56,764 nucleotides of DNA from Candidatus Gastranaerophilales bacterium (lineage in GTDB: Bacteria; Cyanobacteriota; Vampirovibrionia; Gastranaerophilales; Gastranaerophilaceae): positions 1-56,764 of the forward strand of contig CALUPY010000017.1 of NCBI GenBank assembly GCA_944322755.1, read 5' to 3'. The stretch's first letter is position 1; every line of letters starts with the position of its first letter. Of this stretch, positions 34,494 to 44,151 are shown piece by piece. Made by a program: the position numbers and the translations under genes. The notes beneath the pieces were generated by a model. It ran no database searches, was not told the DNA's origin, and worked only from the letters and a program-made list of their open reading frames with translations.

Positions 34494-34523
34494 ATAAACA
34501 CCTCTTGCAAAATGATAACAGTT

Positions 34524-36662
34524 TTATACATCTTTGTCATCAGGTGCATACAGGACTTCTGCCCAGTGGTGTAATCTGTCAGCAAGATTTTGGACTGATT
34601 CTATGCTTTTGCCTTCATTTAGTGCTTTTGAAATTACAGCACGTTCAAGAAGCTCGGGCACATTCATTGCTATATGCTGCCACCATGTCGGATCTTTTTT
34701 GTCATCATGTTTTGCACGCTGGAGTGTCTTGTAAAATTCATCTTTATAATTAAGCGGGAGTCTGAGTTTCCAGTTTCTCGCGTCATTCGTGCCGGAATAA
34801 TTGTATCTGTCAGGCAGACCAAAGAAATCCATAAATGTAACTTGTATATTTTTGCCGAATCTGAAAAGCTCCTGCCATTTTACAAGTGTTCTTAAATCTG
34901 TATTGTGCGCCATTTTGTTAATAAGAAAATCTCTGGAGTCTTCCCATTTTATTCCCTTTGTCTCATCTGAATTTTCTGGAAGATCTGGATACAGTGTTCC
35001 TATTAAATATAAAGGATCCATTACGCTGTTTTTCTTCTCCTGAAAGAAATTATTAGTCAGAAGTTTTCCCGTATGTTCGTCATCATGGCTTTGTATGAGG
35101 AAAGTATTGTCAGGAACAGACTTCGCTTCATCCTGACCTTTGTATGATTTTAGAGAGGACATGCCAGGAATAATTTCTCGTGTATCGCCCTGAGGTCTGG
35201 TGTTATTGTTTCCGTAGCATACTTCATTAAATACATCTGTCGGACAGCCCAGATTTTCCCACGCTAAATCAGAAGGTTTGAGACCTTTTTCTTTTATAAC
35301 AGGCATAAGAATTTCGTGAATAAGACGTTTGTAATTGCCGTTGGGATCGATATTGGGCATATGCGCAATATCATCATTGATTTTTCGCTGCATTTCTTTC
35401 TGATCCCAGCTCCAGAAATCTTCGATTTTGTATGCGTTTGGTTTGCCGAACATACTGACATTTGCACCATGGGCAATTGTATGAACTATTCTGTCACCAT
35501 CTTTTATTATTTCTACTCTGTTTTTGTCGTACACCCACGGGTCGACGAGCCCAAGAACATGGTCAATTCTGATACTTTGATGATTTTCCAGCAGAGAACG
35601 GAATTTATCCTGAATCAGTTTTCCGCCTATACCTATCGTTCCATCAGGGTTAAATAATTTATCAGGAGCGACAAATGCAATATCCCACAACTGATTATTG
35701 CCCCAGGAAGAATACTGGATAGCCCCGCCCTCTCCACCATATGGACAGCCTATTCTGTAATTTTTCAAAAATGCATCCTGATTTGCCCATATATCTCTTG
35801 CTGAAAAGCCGATTATAGCATCGGATTTATATTTCAATTTTCCGGGGGTTTGCGCAAACTCCTTTTCCTGCTTTTTCACAATAAACTGTTTAAATGCATA
35901 AAGCTCCATATCTCTGTTATATTTTTGAATAAGCTCATCCCTGCGGTTAAGAGCTTTTTCATGCATAGGACTTTTTTCATCTTTTATGTATGTGATTAAA
36001 TTGTCATCCAGATTGTTCCATTCATCGAAATGGTCAGAACCGTTTACTTTCGTCAAAACATCAAACAGAGCATCAGTTTCAAGCCAGCTTTTTTCATCTT
36101 TTTTAAACTTTGCAAAATCAATTAACAAATTTACACTGTCATCATTACCGGCTTTTGCCTGAGAAAGCATATTGTCATATGCACGCTCAAAAAGATAGTC
36201 ATATGCATCAAATGCAGAATCGAACAAGGTTTCTTTTGATTTATTGATATATTCACTGTCGGTAAACTCTTCTATATCACTGAGTTTCAAAATTTTTCCA
36301 TACTCAGGAGATGTCAATTTTTCCATATCAGTAAAAAGATAGTTTCTGGAATGTATTGAAGAAATGTAAGGTGAGAAATCGTCTCGCTGTATAAGCCCTG
36401 GAGGTCCGAGCTGAATTGAATCAAATCCATGCAGTTTTAGAAGTCTATTTACTTCTCGGGCTTTTTTATTCATGGGTGAACCAATAAATAAATCCGTTTT
36501 GGACACCGGAAAAGACGAACCATGCATAATAAGTGCCAAATCCTTTATGCCAAGATATTTTTTACCCTCCTGAATGTCATTATAAAAGTCTTTTTCTTCT
36601 TCGGGTTTTGGAGCTCTTTTGAACGTTACATTCGAAAACGTGTTAACTGCAGAAATTCTCAT
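34524..36662 (-). CDS. malQ: Divergent 4-alpha-glucanotransferase (GH77)
   Basis: 712 residues against about 500-690 for usual MalQ. It transfers alpha-1,4-glucan segments. The catalytic residues fit: D367 in RIDHVLGL (nucleophile), E469 in WENLG (acid/base) and D527 in SHDDEHT. FSARDIWANQDAF and the GCPYGGEGG substrate-loop region are less canonical. The first 25 residues (MRISAVNTFSNVTFKRAP) are not part of the GH77 domain and resemble the start of the protein at 29460-31061. The upstream AAGAGG is tight to the ATG. Glycogen or maltodextrin use is inferred. Confidence 0.88.
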   Translation of the reverse strand: MRISAVNTFSNVTFKRAPKPEEEKDFYNDIQEGKKYLGIKDLALIMHGSSFPVSKTDLFIGSPMNKKAREVNRLLKLHGFDSIQLGPPGLIQRDDFSPYISSIHSRNYLFTDMEKLTSPEYGKILKLSDIEEFTDSEYINKSKETLFDSAFDAYDYLFERAYDNMLSQAKAGNDDSVNLLIDFAKFKKDEKSWLETDALFDVLTKVNGSDHFDEWNNLDDNLITYIKDEKSPMHEKALNRRDELIQKYNRDMELYAFKQFIVKKQEKEFAQTPGKLKYKSDAIIGFSARDIWANQDAFLKNYRIGCPYGGEGGAIQYSSWGNNQLWDIAFVAPDKLFNPDGTIGIGGKLIQDKFRSLLENHQSIRIDHVLGLVDPWVYDKNRVEIIKDGDRIVHTIAHGANVSMFGKPNAYKIEDFWSWDQKEMQRKINDDIAHMPNIDPNGNYKRLIHEILMPVIKEKGLKPSDLAWENLGCPTDVFNEVCYGNNNTRPQGDTREIIPGMSSLKSYKGQDEAKSVPDNTFLIQSHDDEHTGKLLTNNFFQEKKNSVMDPLYLIGTLYPDLPENSDETKGIKWEDSRDFLINKMAHNTDLRTLVKWQELFRFGKNIQVTFMDFFGLPDRYNYSGTNDARNWKLRLPLNYKDEFYKTLQRAKHDDKKDPTWWQHIAMNVPELLERAVISKALNEGKSIESVQNLADRLHHWAEVLYAPDDKDV

Positions 36663-36847
36663 CCTCTTACGATCCCTTTTCTAGCACTAAAATCTATAAA
36701 TTACTCTATTTTTTCAGAAAACAACTGTCACAATTTTAGTAAATAAATGCTTCTTATGCAACTATTTTTCTCATTCTTAATATTTGCAAATATCAAACAA
36801 TATTTTTATCACGATATAAAGATTTTATTAAAATTTATCTAATTTTA

Positions 36848-36876
36848 TTGACATAATGCGTTGAAAAAAATATGCT
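36848..36876 (+). promoter_or_regulatory. Strong promoter of the glutamate synthase operon
   Basis: Perfect TTGACA (36848-36853), 17 nt, TATGCT (36871-36876). No riboswitch-like structure was found between it and the ATG at 36915. Confidence 0.7.
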
Positions 36877-36914
36877 AGAAAAGCAAAGTGTTTGGAGAGA
36901 TTAAGAAATAGCCG

Positions 36915-38024
36915 ATGTGTAGAATAGGTGCCATCAAATCAAAAAAATATTTTCATCCGGTAAAAACGCTCGAACTTATGCGTTCACAGCAAAAGGGGCA
37001 TGACAATTCGGGTTTTGCTTTCGTAATGCAGGATTTAGGCGGAATTTTTGAAGGATATAAAGATTTACCCACTCTGTCTATGGCATGTACAAACGATGGT
37101 ATGCATATTGCTGAGGATATTTTGCATTCAATCGGATTTGTCAGGGTAATGCAATGGACACCGGATATTCATCCTGATATCGAGGGGTTAAATATAAAAC
37201 CTATGCCGAATTATGTTTTTGAGGTGTTTAATTATCCCCGTTCGTACAAATATGCACCACAGTCAGAAAAAGAAGATTTGCTGATAGATACAAGGCTGAA
37301 ACTCAGAAAGGCACTTGAAGAAGCTGATGAAGGATATGTATATTCCTTCTGGCCGGATGTTTTGACCTTGAAAGAAATCGGCGACCCGAGAGATATCGGT
37401 ACATATTTTGGTTTGTGGGAAGAAAACTCTGACTTTACGGCAAAAATTATTACAGCCCAGTGCCGACAGAATACAAACTATGACATTGTACGATATGCTG
37501 CTCATCCTTTCTTTTTACAGGGCTATACAGCTCTTGTAAACGGAGAAAATACTTTTTATGAAAAGAATAAGCTTTTTCAGCAGAGCCTTTATAAAGGGTA
37601 TATAGGCTTTGAAAGTGATTCACAGTGCTTTTTGTACACACTGCATTATATAAATAAAATATTGAAATGGCCGCTCAAGTATTTTAAACATGTAATTACT
37701 CCGCTGCCATATGATGAAATTACAGAGAGGGCAGACAGAGATATTTTGTTGAAAATAAAAGCCTCATTAGCTCATCTTGAAATCAACGGGCCTAACGCAA
37801 TGATAGGCGTTACTCCTGACGGTACACTGTTTACGGTCTGCGATTCCAAAAAACTGAGACCGGTTGTTGTAGGCGGTGATGATGATACGGTTATTATTAC
37901 GTCAGAAGTCACCGGTATAAATGAAGTTATTCCGAACCGTGATATCTCTTGTGATATTTATCCAAATGAGCGGGAAATGGTTGTTATAGACAATAATTTG
38001 AATATTGAAAGGTGGCAACAATAG
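36915..38024 (+). CDS. Glutamate synthase glutaminase subunit (class II amidotransferase)
   Basis: 369 residues. The start MCRIGAI leaves Cys2 as the N-terminal nucleophile once Met is removed, which fixes the start despite a distant GGAGAG. Class II Gln amidotransferase domain (HDNSGFAF, and NGPNAMIGVTPDGTLF as the distal part) releasing ammonia from glutamine. Corresponds to the first domain of GltB, which in most bacteria is fused to the next one. The end overlaps the following gene by 13 bases. Confidence 0.88.
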   Translation: MCRIGAIKSKKYFHPVKTLELMRSQQKGHDNSGFAFVMQDLGGIFEGYKDLPTLSMACTNDGMHIAEDILHSIGFVRVMQWTPDIHPDIEGLNIKPMPNYVFEVFNYPRSYKYAPQSEKEDLLIDTRLKLRKALEEADEGYVYSFWPDVLTLKEIGDPRDIGTYFGLWEENSDFTAKIITAQCRQNTNYDIVRYAAHPFFLQGYTALVNGENTFYEKNKLFQQSLYKGYIGFESDSQCFLYTLHYINKILKWPLKYFKHVITPLPYDEITERADRDILLKIKASLAHLEINGPNAMIGVTPDGTLFTVCDSKKLRPVVVGGDDDTVIITSEVTGINEVIPNRDISCDIYPNEREMVVIDNNLNIERWQQ

Positions 38025-39667
38025 ATACACGTATTGTAAAAACAAATGACATATCAAAAGACGACTTGATGTGGCAGATAGAATATAATCCTCAGAGGTG
38101 CACACTCTGCGGAAAATGTGCTGCTGCCTGTACATTTAACGCTATAAAGCCTGACGTTGAAAGACGAAGAAAGGTATACAGCGAAGGTTCAGAGCCGAAA
38201 CCGAATGTAAAATGGATAACAGAGCCTGTTATAAAACAGATTGTCAGAACAAATAAAAATTGTGTCGGCTGCGGCATGTGCGCAAAAGTTTGTCCGAATG
38301 AGGCGATTAAGCCTGTTTATAATGATAAACACCGTATGAATGTAAAATACAGAGCCGAAAATGCGGATTCTCCCAAAAGAGGCGGCCGCACAAACCTCCA
38401 TACGGAAGGCCGCACGCTTGATAAAATAAAAATCGGACGAATTTCCCAGATGACTGACCCGTCTTTGGATGCACAAAGACATACGTTTGACCTGCTTGCG
38501 CCGTTTGGACGGGTGCTTCCTCCGGAACAGCTTCCTTTCGTGGTAAAAGACGGTGAGCTTAAAATCTCGCAAAACGGGCCCCAAACAAGATGGATATATC
38601 CGATTATAATAGGTGATATGTCAATCGGTGCTTTGTCTACGAGAATGTGGGAGGCTGTTGCGATTGCTACTGCATATTTAAATGAAGTTGTCGGACTTCC
38701 TGTCAGAATGTGCAGCGGTGAAGGCGGAATGCCTTTAAAACTCCTAAAATCAAGATATTTAAAATACATGATTTTACAGATTGCATCAGGTCATTTTGGC
38801 TGGGACAGAATTATAAATACAATGCCGGAAATGATTGAAGATCCGGCCGGTATTCTTATAAAAATTGGACAGGGCGCAAAACCAGGCGACGGCGGACTGT
38901 TGCTTGCAAAAAAAGTTGTGCGTCATATTCAGGAAATCAGAGGCGTTCCAAAATCGGACTTGTTGTCTCCTCCTAATCATCAGGGGTTGTATTCCATTGA
39001 AGAAAGCGTTCAGAAGATGTTTCTTTCGATGAACTCAGCTTTTAAATTCAGAGTACCTGTGGCAATTAAAGTTGCAGCTTCAACTACCAGCGTAAGCGTC
39101 TACAACAATCTGCTGCGCGACCCTTATAATATTGTCGGCGGATTTTTCTTAGACGGTATTGCTGGCGGAACAGGAGCTGCGCATGAAGTGTCTCTTGACC
39201 ATACCGGTCATCCTATTGTATCAAGGCTTCGTGACTGTTATCTTGCTGCAGTTCATCAGGGCAAACAGGGACAAATCCCGCTCTGGGCTGCCGGAGGTAT
39301 AGGAATGAACGGAACGCTTGCTGCGGATGCGTTTAAAATGATATGTCTCGGTGCAAACGGTGTATTCACCGGTAAATTGATACTTCAAATAGCAGGCTGT
39401 GTAGGCAATGACTACGGAAAATGCAATGCCTGCAATACAGGTTTGTGTCCTGTCGGCATAACCACCCAGAACAGAACGCTTGTGGACAGGCTGGATGTTG
39501 ATAAAGTTGCCGAAAATATTGTGAACTATTTTATTGCGACTAATACCGAATTGAAAAAGCTTATGGCACCTATCGGAAATAGTTCTCTGCCGGTCGGTCG
39601 TTCGGACGCACTTGTCACTGTTGACAAAAATGTTGCAACAAGACTTGAAATTCAGCATGTCTGCTAG
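38012..39667 (+). CDS. Glutamate synthase FMN domain with N-terminal ferredoxin
   Basis: 551 residues, GTG start within the preceding gene (alternative ATG at 38069). Two 4Fe-4S motifs, CTLCGKCAAAC and CVGCGMCAKVCP (about 30-95), precede the FMN-binding synthase barrel (130-480) with SGEGGMP, GQGAKPGDGG, DGIAGGTGAAH and WAAGGIG. CNACNTGLCPVG near the C-terminus holds the 3Fe-4S cysteines. Converts 2-oxoglutarate and ammonia to glutamate. This is the archaeal-type separate subunit rather than the large bacterial GltB. Confidence 0.92.
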   Translation: MATIDTRIVKTNDISKDDLMWQIEYNPQRCTLCGKCAAACTFNAIKPDVERRRKVYSEGSEPKPNVKWITEPVIKQIVRTNKNCVGCGMCAKVCPNEAIKPVYNDKHRMNVKYRAENADSPKRGGRTNLHTEGRTLDKIKIGRISQMTDPSLDAQRHTFDLLAPFGRVLPPEQLPFVVKDGELKISQNGPQTRWIYPIIIGDMSIGALSTRMWEAVAIATAYLNEVVGLPVRMCSGEGGMPLKLLKSRYLKYMILQIASGHFGWDRIINTMPEMIEDPAGILIKIGQGAKPGDGGLLLAKKVVRHIQEIRGVPKSDLLSPPNHQGLYSIEESVQKMFLSMNSAFKFRVPVAIKVAASTTSVSVYNNLLRDPYNIVGGFFLDGIAGGTGAAHEVSLDHTGHPIVSRLRDCYLAAVHQGKQGQIPLWAAGGIGMNGTLAADAFKMICLGANGVFTGKLILQIAGCVGNDYGKCNACNTGLCPVGITTQNRTLVDRLDVDKVAENIVNYFIATNTELKKLMAPIGNSSLPVGRSDALVTVDKNVATRLEIQHVC

Positions 39668-39676
39668 GAATTAAAT

Positions 39677-42016
39677 ATGAGTAATAAATTTATAATAAAC
39701 AGTTTAATGGACAACAAAAGGCTCTCAACACAGGAGCTTCTGCAGCTTATTTATGAAAAAATAAATGAAGGATTTACGGAATTTGAGATAACAGCGTCCG
39801 GACAGCACAATATTGGCGGGCCATTGTGGACAAATGACGGTTCTCCTCTGGAATTTGATGTAAAAAATCCCGGTCAGCGTGTAGGTTCTATGGGAATGCC
39901 CGGTACAAAGATTGTTGTGGAAGGTTCTGCGCCTGCAGATGTCGGCTGGTTGAATTCCGGTGCTGAAATTATAGTAAAAGGAGACGGCGGAGACACTACT
40001 GCTCACTGCGCCGCAAGCGGAAAAATTTATATAGGCGGACGTGTAGGAGCACGTTCCGGCGCATTAATGAAACATGACCCGAAATATCCGGCACCGGAGT
40101 TCTGGGTTTTAAAAAACACCGGTTCTTTTTCGTTTGAGTTTATGGGCGGCGGTACGGCTGTTGTTTGCGGTGCGGGCTGCGAAAATTTGGAATCTGTGCT
40201 AGGAAGCCGTTCATGTGTCGGTATGGTCGGAGGCACTATTTATTTCAGGGGTAAAGTAAAAGACCTGTCATCCGATGTGTATATTGTTGATTTAGATGAC
40301 AATGACAAGCAGTTCCTTTTTGACGGGCTTGTTGATTTTCTTGAAAAAATAGACAGAACGGATTTGCTGGATAGTCTTTCAGATTTTTCCCAATGGATGA
40401 AAATAGTTGCAAAATCTTATGACGAAAGAAAATCAAATCATCTTATTCCCATAAAAGATTTCAGAAAAAACAACTGGGTTGAGGGCGGTATATTTTCAGA
40501 TGTATATGAAGACGATTTTGAAGTTGCGCCGATTGTTGCAAAAGGTGTGCACCGTCTGAGATATCCGGTCTGGGAAAATTCAGCAATGACTGCTCCGTGT
40601 GAAAACCATTGTCCTATCGGTATTCCCACACAAAAAAGAATAGATTTGATTAGAAAAGGAAAACTTAAAGAGGCGATTGAGCTGGTCTTTAACTATAGTC
40701 CGTTTCCTGCGTCGGTTTGCGGAAAATTGTGTCCTAATTTGTGTATGGAAGAATGCAGCAGAGGATATGTCGACGAACATATAAAAGTTTCTGATTTAGG
40801 CATAATGAGCCGTGATGTGATTGCACCGTCTTTTCCTACCACAAAAGCAGAAAAAGTTGCGGTAATCGGTGCCGGTGCAGCAGGGCTTGCGGCTGCATGG
40901 CAATTAAAAATGAGGGGATACAGTGTACAGGTATTTGATGAGGATACGGAAATCGGAGGAAAACTCCGTCAGGTTATACCCGTTGAAAGGCTACCTAAAG
41001 AATATCTCGACAAGGAACTCGGCAGATTAAAAACCTCCGGTATAAATTTTACACTCGGACATCGTGTTGATGCTGAAGCATTCGGTAAAATAAACGAATA
41101 TTTCGATGCTGTTATTATTGCCTGCGGTGCACACAACCCTGTTGTTATTCCGTTTGAAGGGAACGAAAAGCTGGTTAAAGGACTGGAGTTTTTAAAACGG
41201 ATTAACAGAGGTGAGCATCCTGAAATCGGGAAGCGTGTAGTAATAATCGGAGCAGGAAATGCAGCAATGGATGTTGTTACAGGCGCATACAAAATGGGAG
41301 CAGAGCATGTAACTGCAATAGATATTCAAAAACCGGCGGCGTTTGATAAAGAAATTGAACACGCAAAATCACTGGGTGCTAAGATTTTATATCCCTGCTT
41401 TACTGAAAAAGTTACTGATGATGGCGTCTATTTAAAAGACGGAAGATTTTTGCCCGCCGATACCGTAATAATTTCAATAGGCGACAGACCGGACTTTGGA
41501 TTTTTAAATCCCGAATATTTAGATGAGCGTGGTTTTGTAAAACTTGATGAATACAAAAGAAGTGAAATAAATCCAAAGGTTTTCCTTGCCGGAGATGCTA
41601 TAAAACAGGGTCTTTTTACAAATGCAATTGCAGAAGGCAATCATGCGGCAGAAAATGTAGTACACATGTTTAAAGGGGAGTCATTGGATACATTTACAAA
41701 AGCCCCCCAATTACCTAGAGACAGGGTAAAAACAGAGTATTATCAGGGGCTTTCTGCTCCTGCCGTGCAAAAAACAGAAGCGTGGGATGAAAAAGACAGA
41801 TGTATGAGCTGCGGATTGTGCAGGGATTGTGAATTTTGCCTGAATGCTTGTCCGGAGCAGGCAATTTCAAAATACACTGATGCAAACGGAAACACTATAT
41901 ATGTATCTAACGAAGAGAGATGTATCGGCTGCGGAATATGCGCAGGAGTCTGTCCGTGCGGTATATGGACAATGAAGGATAATTTTGAGAATATAGATGA
42001 GCTTGCAAGTATTTAG
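39677..42016 (+). CDS. Glutamate synthase GXGXG domain fused to GltD-like reductase and ferredoxin
   Basis: 779 residues, a three-part fusion. Residues 1-240: the GltB C-terminal GXGXG beta-helix (GGDTTAHCAASGKIYIGGRVG). Residues about 290-650: a GltD-like FAD/NAD(P)H reductase with the CENHCPIGIPTQK and SVCGKLCPNLCMEEC Fe-S ligands, the FAD Rossmann motif GAGAAGLAAAW and the second one IIGAGNAAMDV. Residues about 700-765: two 4Fe-4S motifs (CMSCGLCRDCEFCLNACP, CIGCGICAGVCP). It should complete the glutamate synthase with electrons from NAD(P)H or ferredoxin. Separate in most relatives, so the fusion is notable. Confidence 0.9.
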   Translation: MSNKFIINSLMDNKRLSTQELLQLIYEKINEGFTEFEITASGQHNIGGPLWTNDGSPLEFDVKNPGQRVGSMGMPGTKIVVEGSAPADVGWLNSGAEIIVKGDGGDTTAHCAASGKIYIGGRVGARSGALMKHDPKYPAPEFWVLKNTGSFSFEFMGGGTAVVCGAGCENLESVLGSRSCVGMVGGTIYFRGKVKDLSSDVYIVDLDDNDKQFLFDGLVDFLEKIDRTDLLDSLSDFSQWMKIVAKSYDERKSNHLIPIKDFRKNNWVEGGIFSDVYEDDFEVAPIVAKGVHRLRYPVWENSAMTAPCENHCPIGIPTQKRIDLIRKGKLKEAIELVFNYSPFPASVCGKLCPNLCMEECSRGYVDEHIKVSDLGIMSRDVIAPSFPTTKAEKVAVIGAGAAGLAAAWQLKMRGYSVQVFDEDTEIGGKLRQVIPVERLPKEYLDKELGRLKTSGINFTLGHRVDAEAFGKINEYFDAVIIACGAHNPVVIPFEGNEKLVKGLEFLKRINRGEHPEIGKRVVIIGAGNAAMDVVTGAYKMGAEHVTAIDIQKPAAFDKEIEHAKSLGAKILYPCFTEKVTDDGVYLKDGRFLPADTVIISIGDRPDFGFLNPEYLDERGFVKLDEYKRSEINPKVFLAGDAIKQGLFTNAIAEGNHAAENVVHMFKGESLDTFTKAPQLPRDRVKTEYYQGLSAPAVQKTEAWDEKDRCMSCGLCRDCEFCLNACPEQAISKYTDANGNTIYVSNEERCIGCGICAGVCPCGIWTMKDNFENIDELASI

Positions 42017-42062
42017 CTGAAATATTTAGGATTTCTGAATTATTTATGCTAATATAAAATCT

Positions 42063-43442
42063 ATGAGTCAGGATTTTAAAAGGTCTTTATCTCTCTGGGA
42101 CGCAATTTCCGTGGTCTCAGGTTCAATGATAGGCTGCGGAATATTTATTGTATCTGCAGATATTTCAAGACAGGTTCAGTCCGGTTTTCTTCTTATACTT
42201 GTATGGATACTGGCCGGTTTTATAACAATGTGCGGCGCGCTGTCTTTTGCAGAGCTTGCGGCAAATATTACAGAAGAGGGCGGTCAGTATATTTATTTAA
42301 AAAAAATCTATTCTGAAAAAATAGCTTTTCTGTACGGATGGACAACTTTTCTTGTCATACAGACAGGTACAATAGCTGCAGTCTGTGTTGCGTTTTCAAA
42401 GTTTCTCGGAATTCTTGTTCCTTTTATAAGTGCGCATAATTATTTGTTTCAAGTCGGATTTTTAAAGCTTTCAACACAGCAGGTATGCGCTCTGGCAACA
42501 GTAACTTTTCTTACATATTTAAATTCACGGGGGATAAAGCACGGCGTTATTACCCAGAATTTATTTACGGTGACAAAGGTTTTGTCTATTATCGGAATTA
42601 TATTGGCAGGGCTTTTTTTCGGATTTAATATTCATACTCTACATTTAAATGCTCTCGTCCCTGCACACTTTGGTATTTCAAATATAAATATAATATTTAC
42701 AGCCGTTGTTGGTGCTGTTTTTGCCTCTATAACATGGAATAATATAACATTTATTGCAGGAGAAATAAAAAATCCGTCAGTGAATATCCCGCGTGCTCTG
42801 GCTTACGGAACCGGGCTTGTTATTCTTCTGTATCTGCTTATCAATACAATTTACCTGGGAGTTTTGCCGGTTAACATGATACAAAATGCACCGGAGGATA
42901 TTGTCGGTGCCCAACTGATGTCATATATTTTCGGCGCTGCAGGCAAGGATATCACAGCGCTGATTATTATGATTTCCGCATTTGGATGTGCAAACGGGAT
43001 GATTCTCACCGGCTCCAGGGTATATTACAAAATGGCAAAAGACAGAGCTTTTTTCAGACCTCTTGCTGTAATAAACAGAAAAACAAAAGTTCCTGTGAAT
43101 TCACTTTGGGCGCAATGCGCCTGGATTGCGCTTTTGATACTATGGGGAAATTATACGCAGCTGCTAGATTTTGTAATTTATGCTTCATTGATATTTTATT
43201 TGATTACAACAGCAGGGCTTTTTATATATCGTAAAAAGTGTGATATATCCAGATTCAAATTCAGAATAAACAATTTTTTCCCTGTGGCATTCATTATTTG
43301 CGCCGGATATGTAATAATTTGTCTTACTGTTTTTAAACCGATGTATACAGTACCTGGACTGCTTATTACTCTGGCAGGTATTCCTGTTTTTCATTTTTGG
43401 AAAAGCAAAGAATCCGTAATTACAAATAGAACAAAAGATTAA
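42063..43442 (+). CDS. APC-family amino acid permease
   Basis: 459 residues with about 12 membrane helices. The APC N-terminal GSMIGCGIFI motif (20-30), the SFAELAANITEEGGQYIYLKK segment and the EIKNPSVNIPRAL loop are typical of LAT/basic amino acid transporters. The substrate is unknown; position after glutamate synthase suggests amino acid uptake. No Shine-Dalgarno, A/T-rich upstream. The 3' end overlaps mlaE by 23 bases. Confidence 0.9.
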   Translation: MSQDFKRSLSLWDAISVVSGSMIGCGIFIVSADISRQVQSGFLLILVWILAGFITMCGALSFAELAANITEEGGQYIYLKKIYSEKIAFLYGWTTFLVIQTGTIAAVCVAFSKFLGILVPFISAHNYLFQVGFLKLSTQQVCALATVTFLTYLNSRGIKHGVITQNLFTVTKVLSIIGIILAGLFFGFNIHTLHLNALVPAHFGISNINIIFTAVVGAVFASITWNNITFIAGEIKNPSVNIPRALAYGTGLVILLYLLINTIYLGVLPVNMIQNAPEDIVGAQLMSYIFGAAGKDITALIIMISAFGCANGMILTGSRVYYKMAKDRAFFRPLAVINRKTKVPVNSLWAQCAWIALLILWGNYTQLLDFVIYASLIFYLITTAGLFIYRKKCDISRFKFRINNFFPVAFIICAGYVIICLTVFKPMYTVPGLLITLAGIPVFHFWKSKESVITNRTKD

Positions 43443-44151
43443 TTAAAAAATCTGCAACAAGCAAATAAAAAGTACATTTTATAGCAGACTGAGTTGTTGA
43501 TATTCCGACATCTTTCGCACCGCCTTTAGTCATATACCCCTGAGTTGCACAAACAAGAGTAATCAATATTCCGAAAATAAAAGCCTTTAAAAGACTTATA
43601 TAAATATCTTTTGCGGAAATGAGTATCCCAATTGCATTGATAAACCGGTTCGGATGCAAATCGATTGCGAAATAAGCGACAATAATTCCTCCGACTATGC
43701 CTAAAAACTCTGCAATGATAACAACCATCGGGACAGTAGCTGCCGCAGCTATTAATCTCGGTGCGAAATAATATCCTACAGGGTCTACACCAAGAGTCTT
43801 TATTGCATCAATTTGTTCCGTAACCTGCATATTTGCAACCTGTGCACAAATTGCAGTGCCGGCACGTGCGCCGATTGCAAGAGCTGCAAATCCGGGTGCA
43901 ATTTCACGAATAAGAGCAACAGCAATAAATCCTCCTACATAGCTTTCTGCGCCGCTCATAAGAAACTGCTTCGAAACCTGCAGGGTAATAACGGCAGATG
44001 CAATAAATACAATAATCAGCGATATAGACAGAGAATCATAGCTAATCATTGCAGCCTGTGAAATAGTTGAGCGGAAGTGTGAATTTCCGCTCAATATGTA
44101 TTTCATTGTACGTATAAAATTTTGTACACATTTACCAAGAAAACTAATCAT
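43420..44151 (-). CDS. mlaE: MlaE-family ABC permease
   Basis: 243 residues. Lipid-transport permease with four to five helices; the MlaE motif LIREIAPGFAALAIGARAGTA is seen with the EQIDAIKTLGVDP loop. In Cyanobacteria the homologue (TGD1) helps transfer phospholipids between membranes. Starts inside the stop of ilvE (8-base overlap). The partner ATPase MlaF and MCE protein are not in this window. Confidence 0.93.
   Translation of the reverse strand: MISFLGKCVQNFIRTMKYILSGNSHFRSTISQAAMISYDSLSISLIIVFIASAVITLQVSKQFLMSGAESYVGGFIAVALIREIAPGFAALAIGARAGTAICAQVANMQVTEQIDAIKTLGVDPVGYYFAPRLIAAAATVPMVVIIAEFLGIVGGIIVAYFAIDLHPNRFINAIGILISAKDIYISLLKAFIFGILITLVCATQGYMTKGGAKDVGISTTQSAIKCTFYLLVADFLINLLFYL

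Noticed and set aside
34504-35657. Plus-strand frames opposite malQ
   Set aside because: Shadows of a well-supported GH77 gene; no ribosome binding sites or coherent protein character.
36663-36914. Glutamine riboswitch upstream of glutamate synthase
   Set aside because: No glnA-RNA consensus was seen; only a promoter and a short leader are supported.
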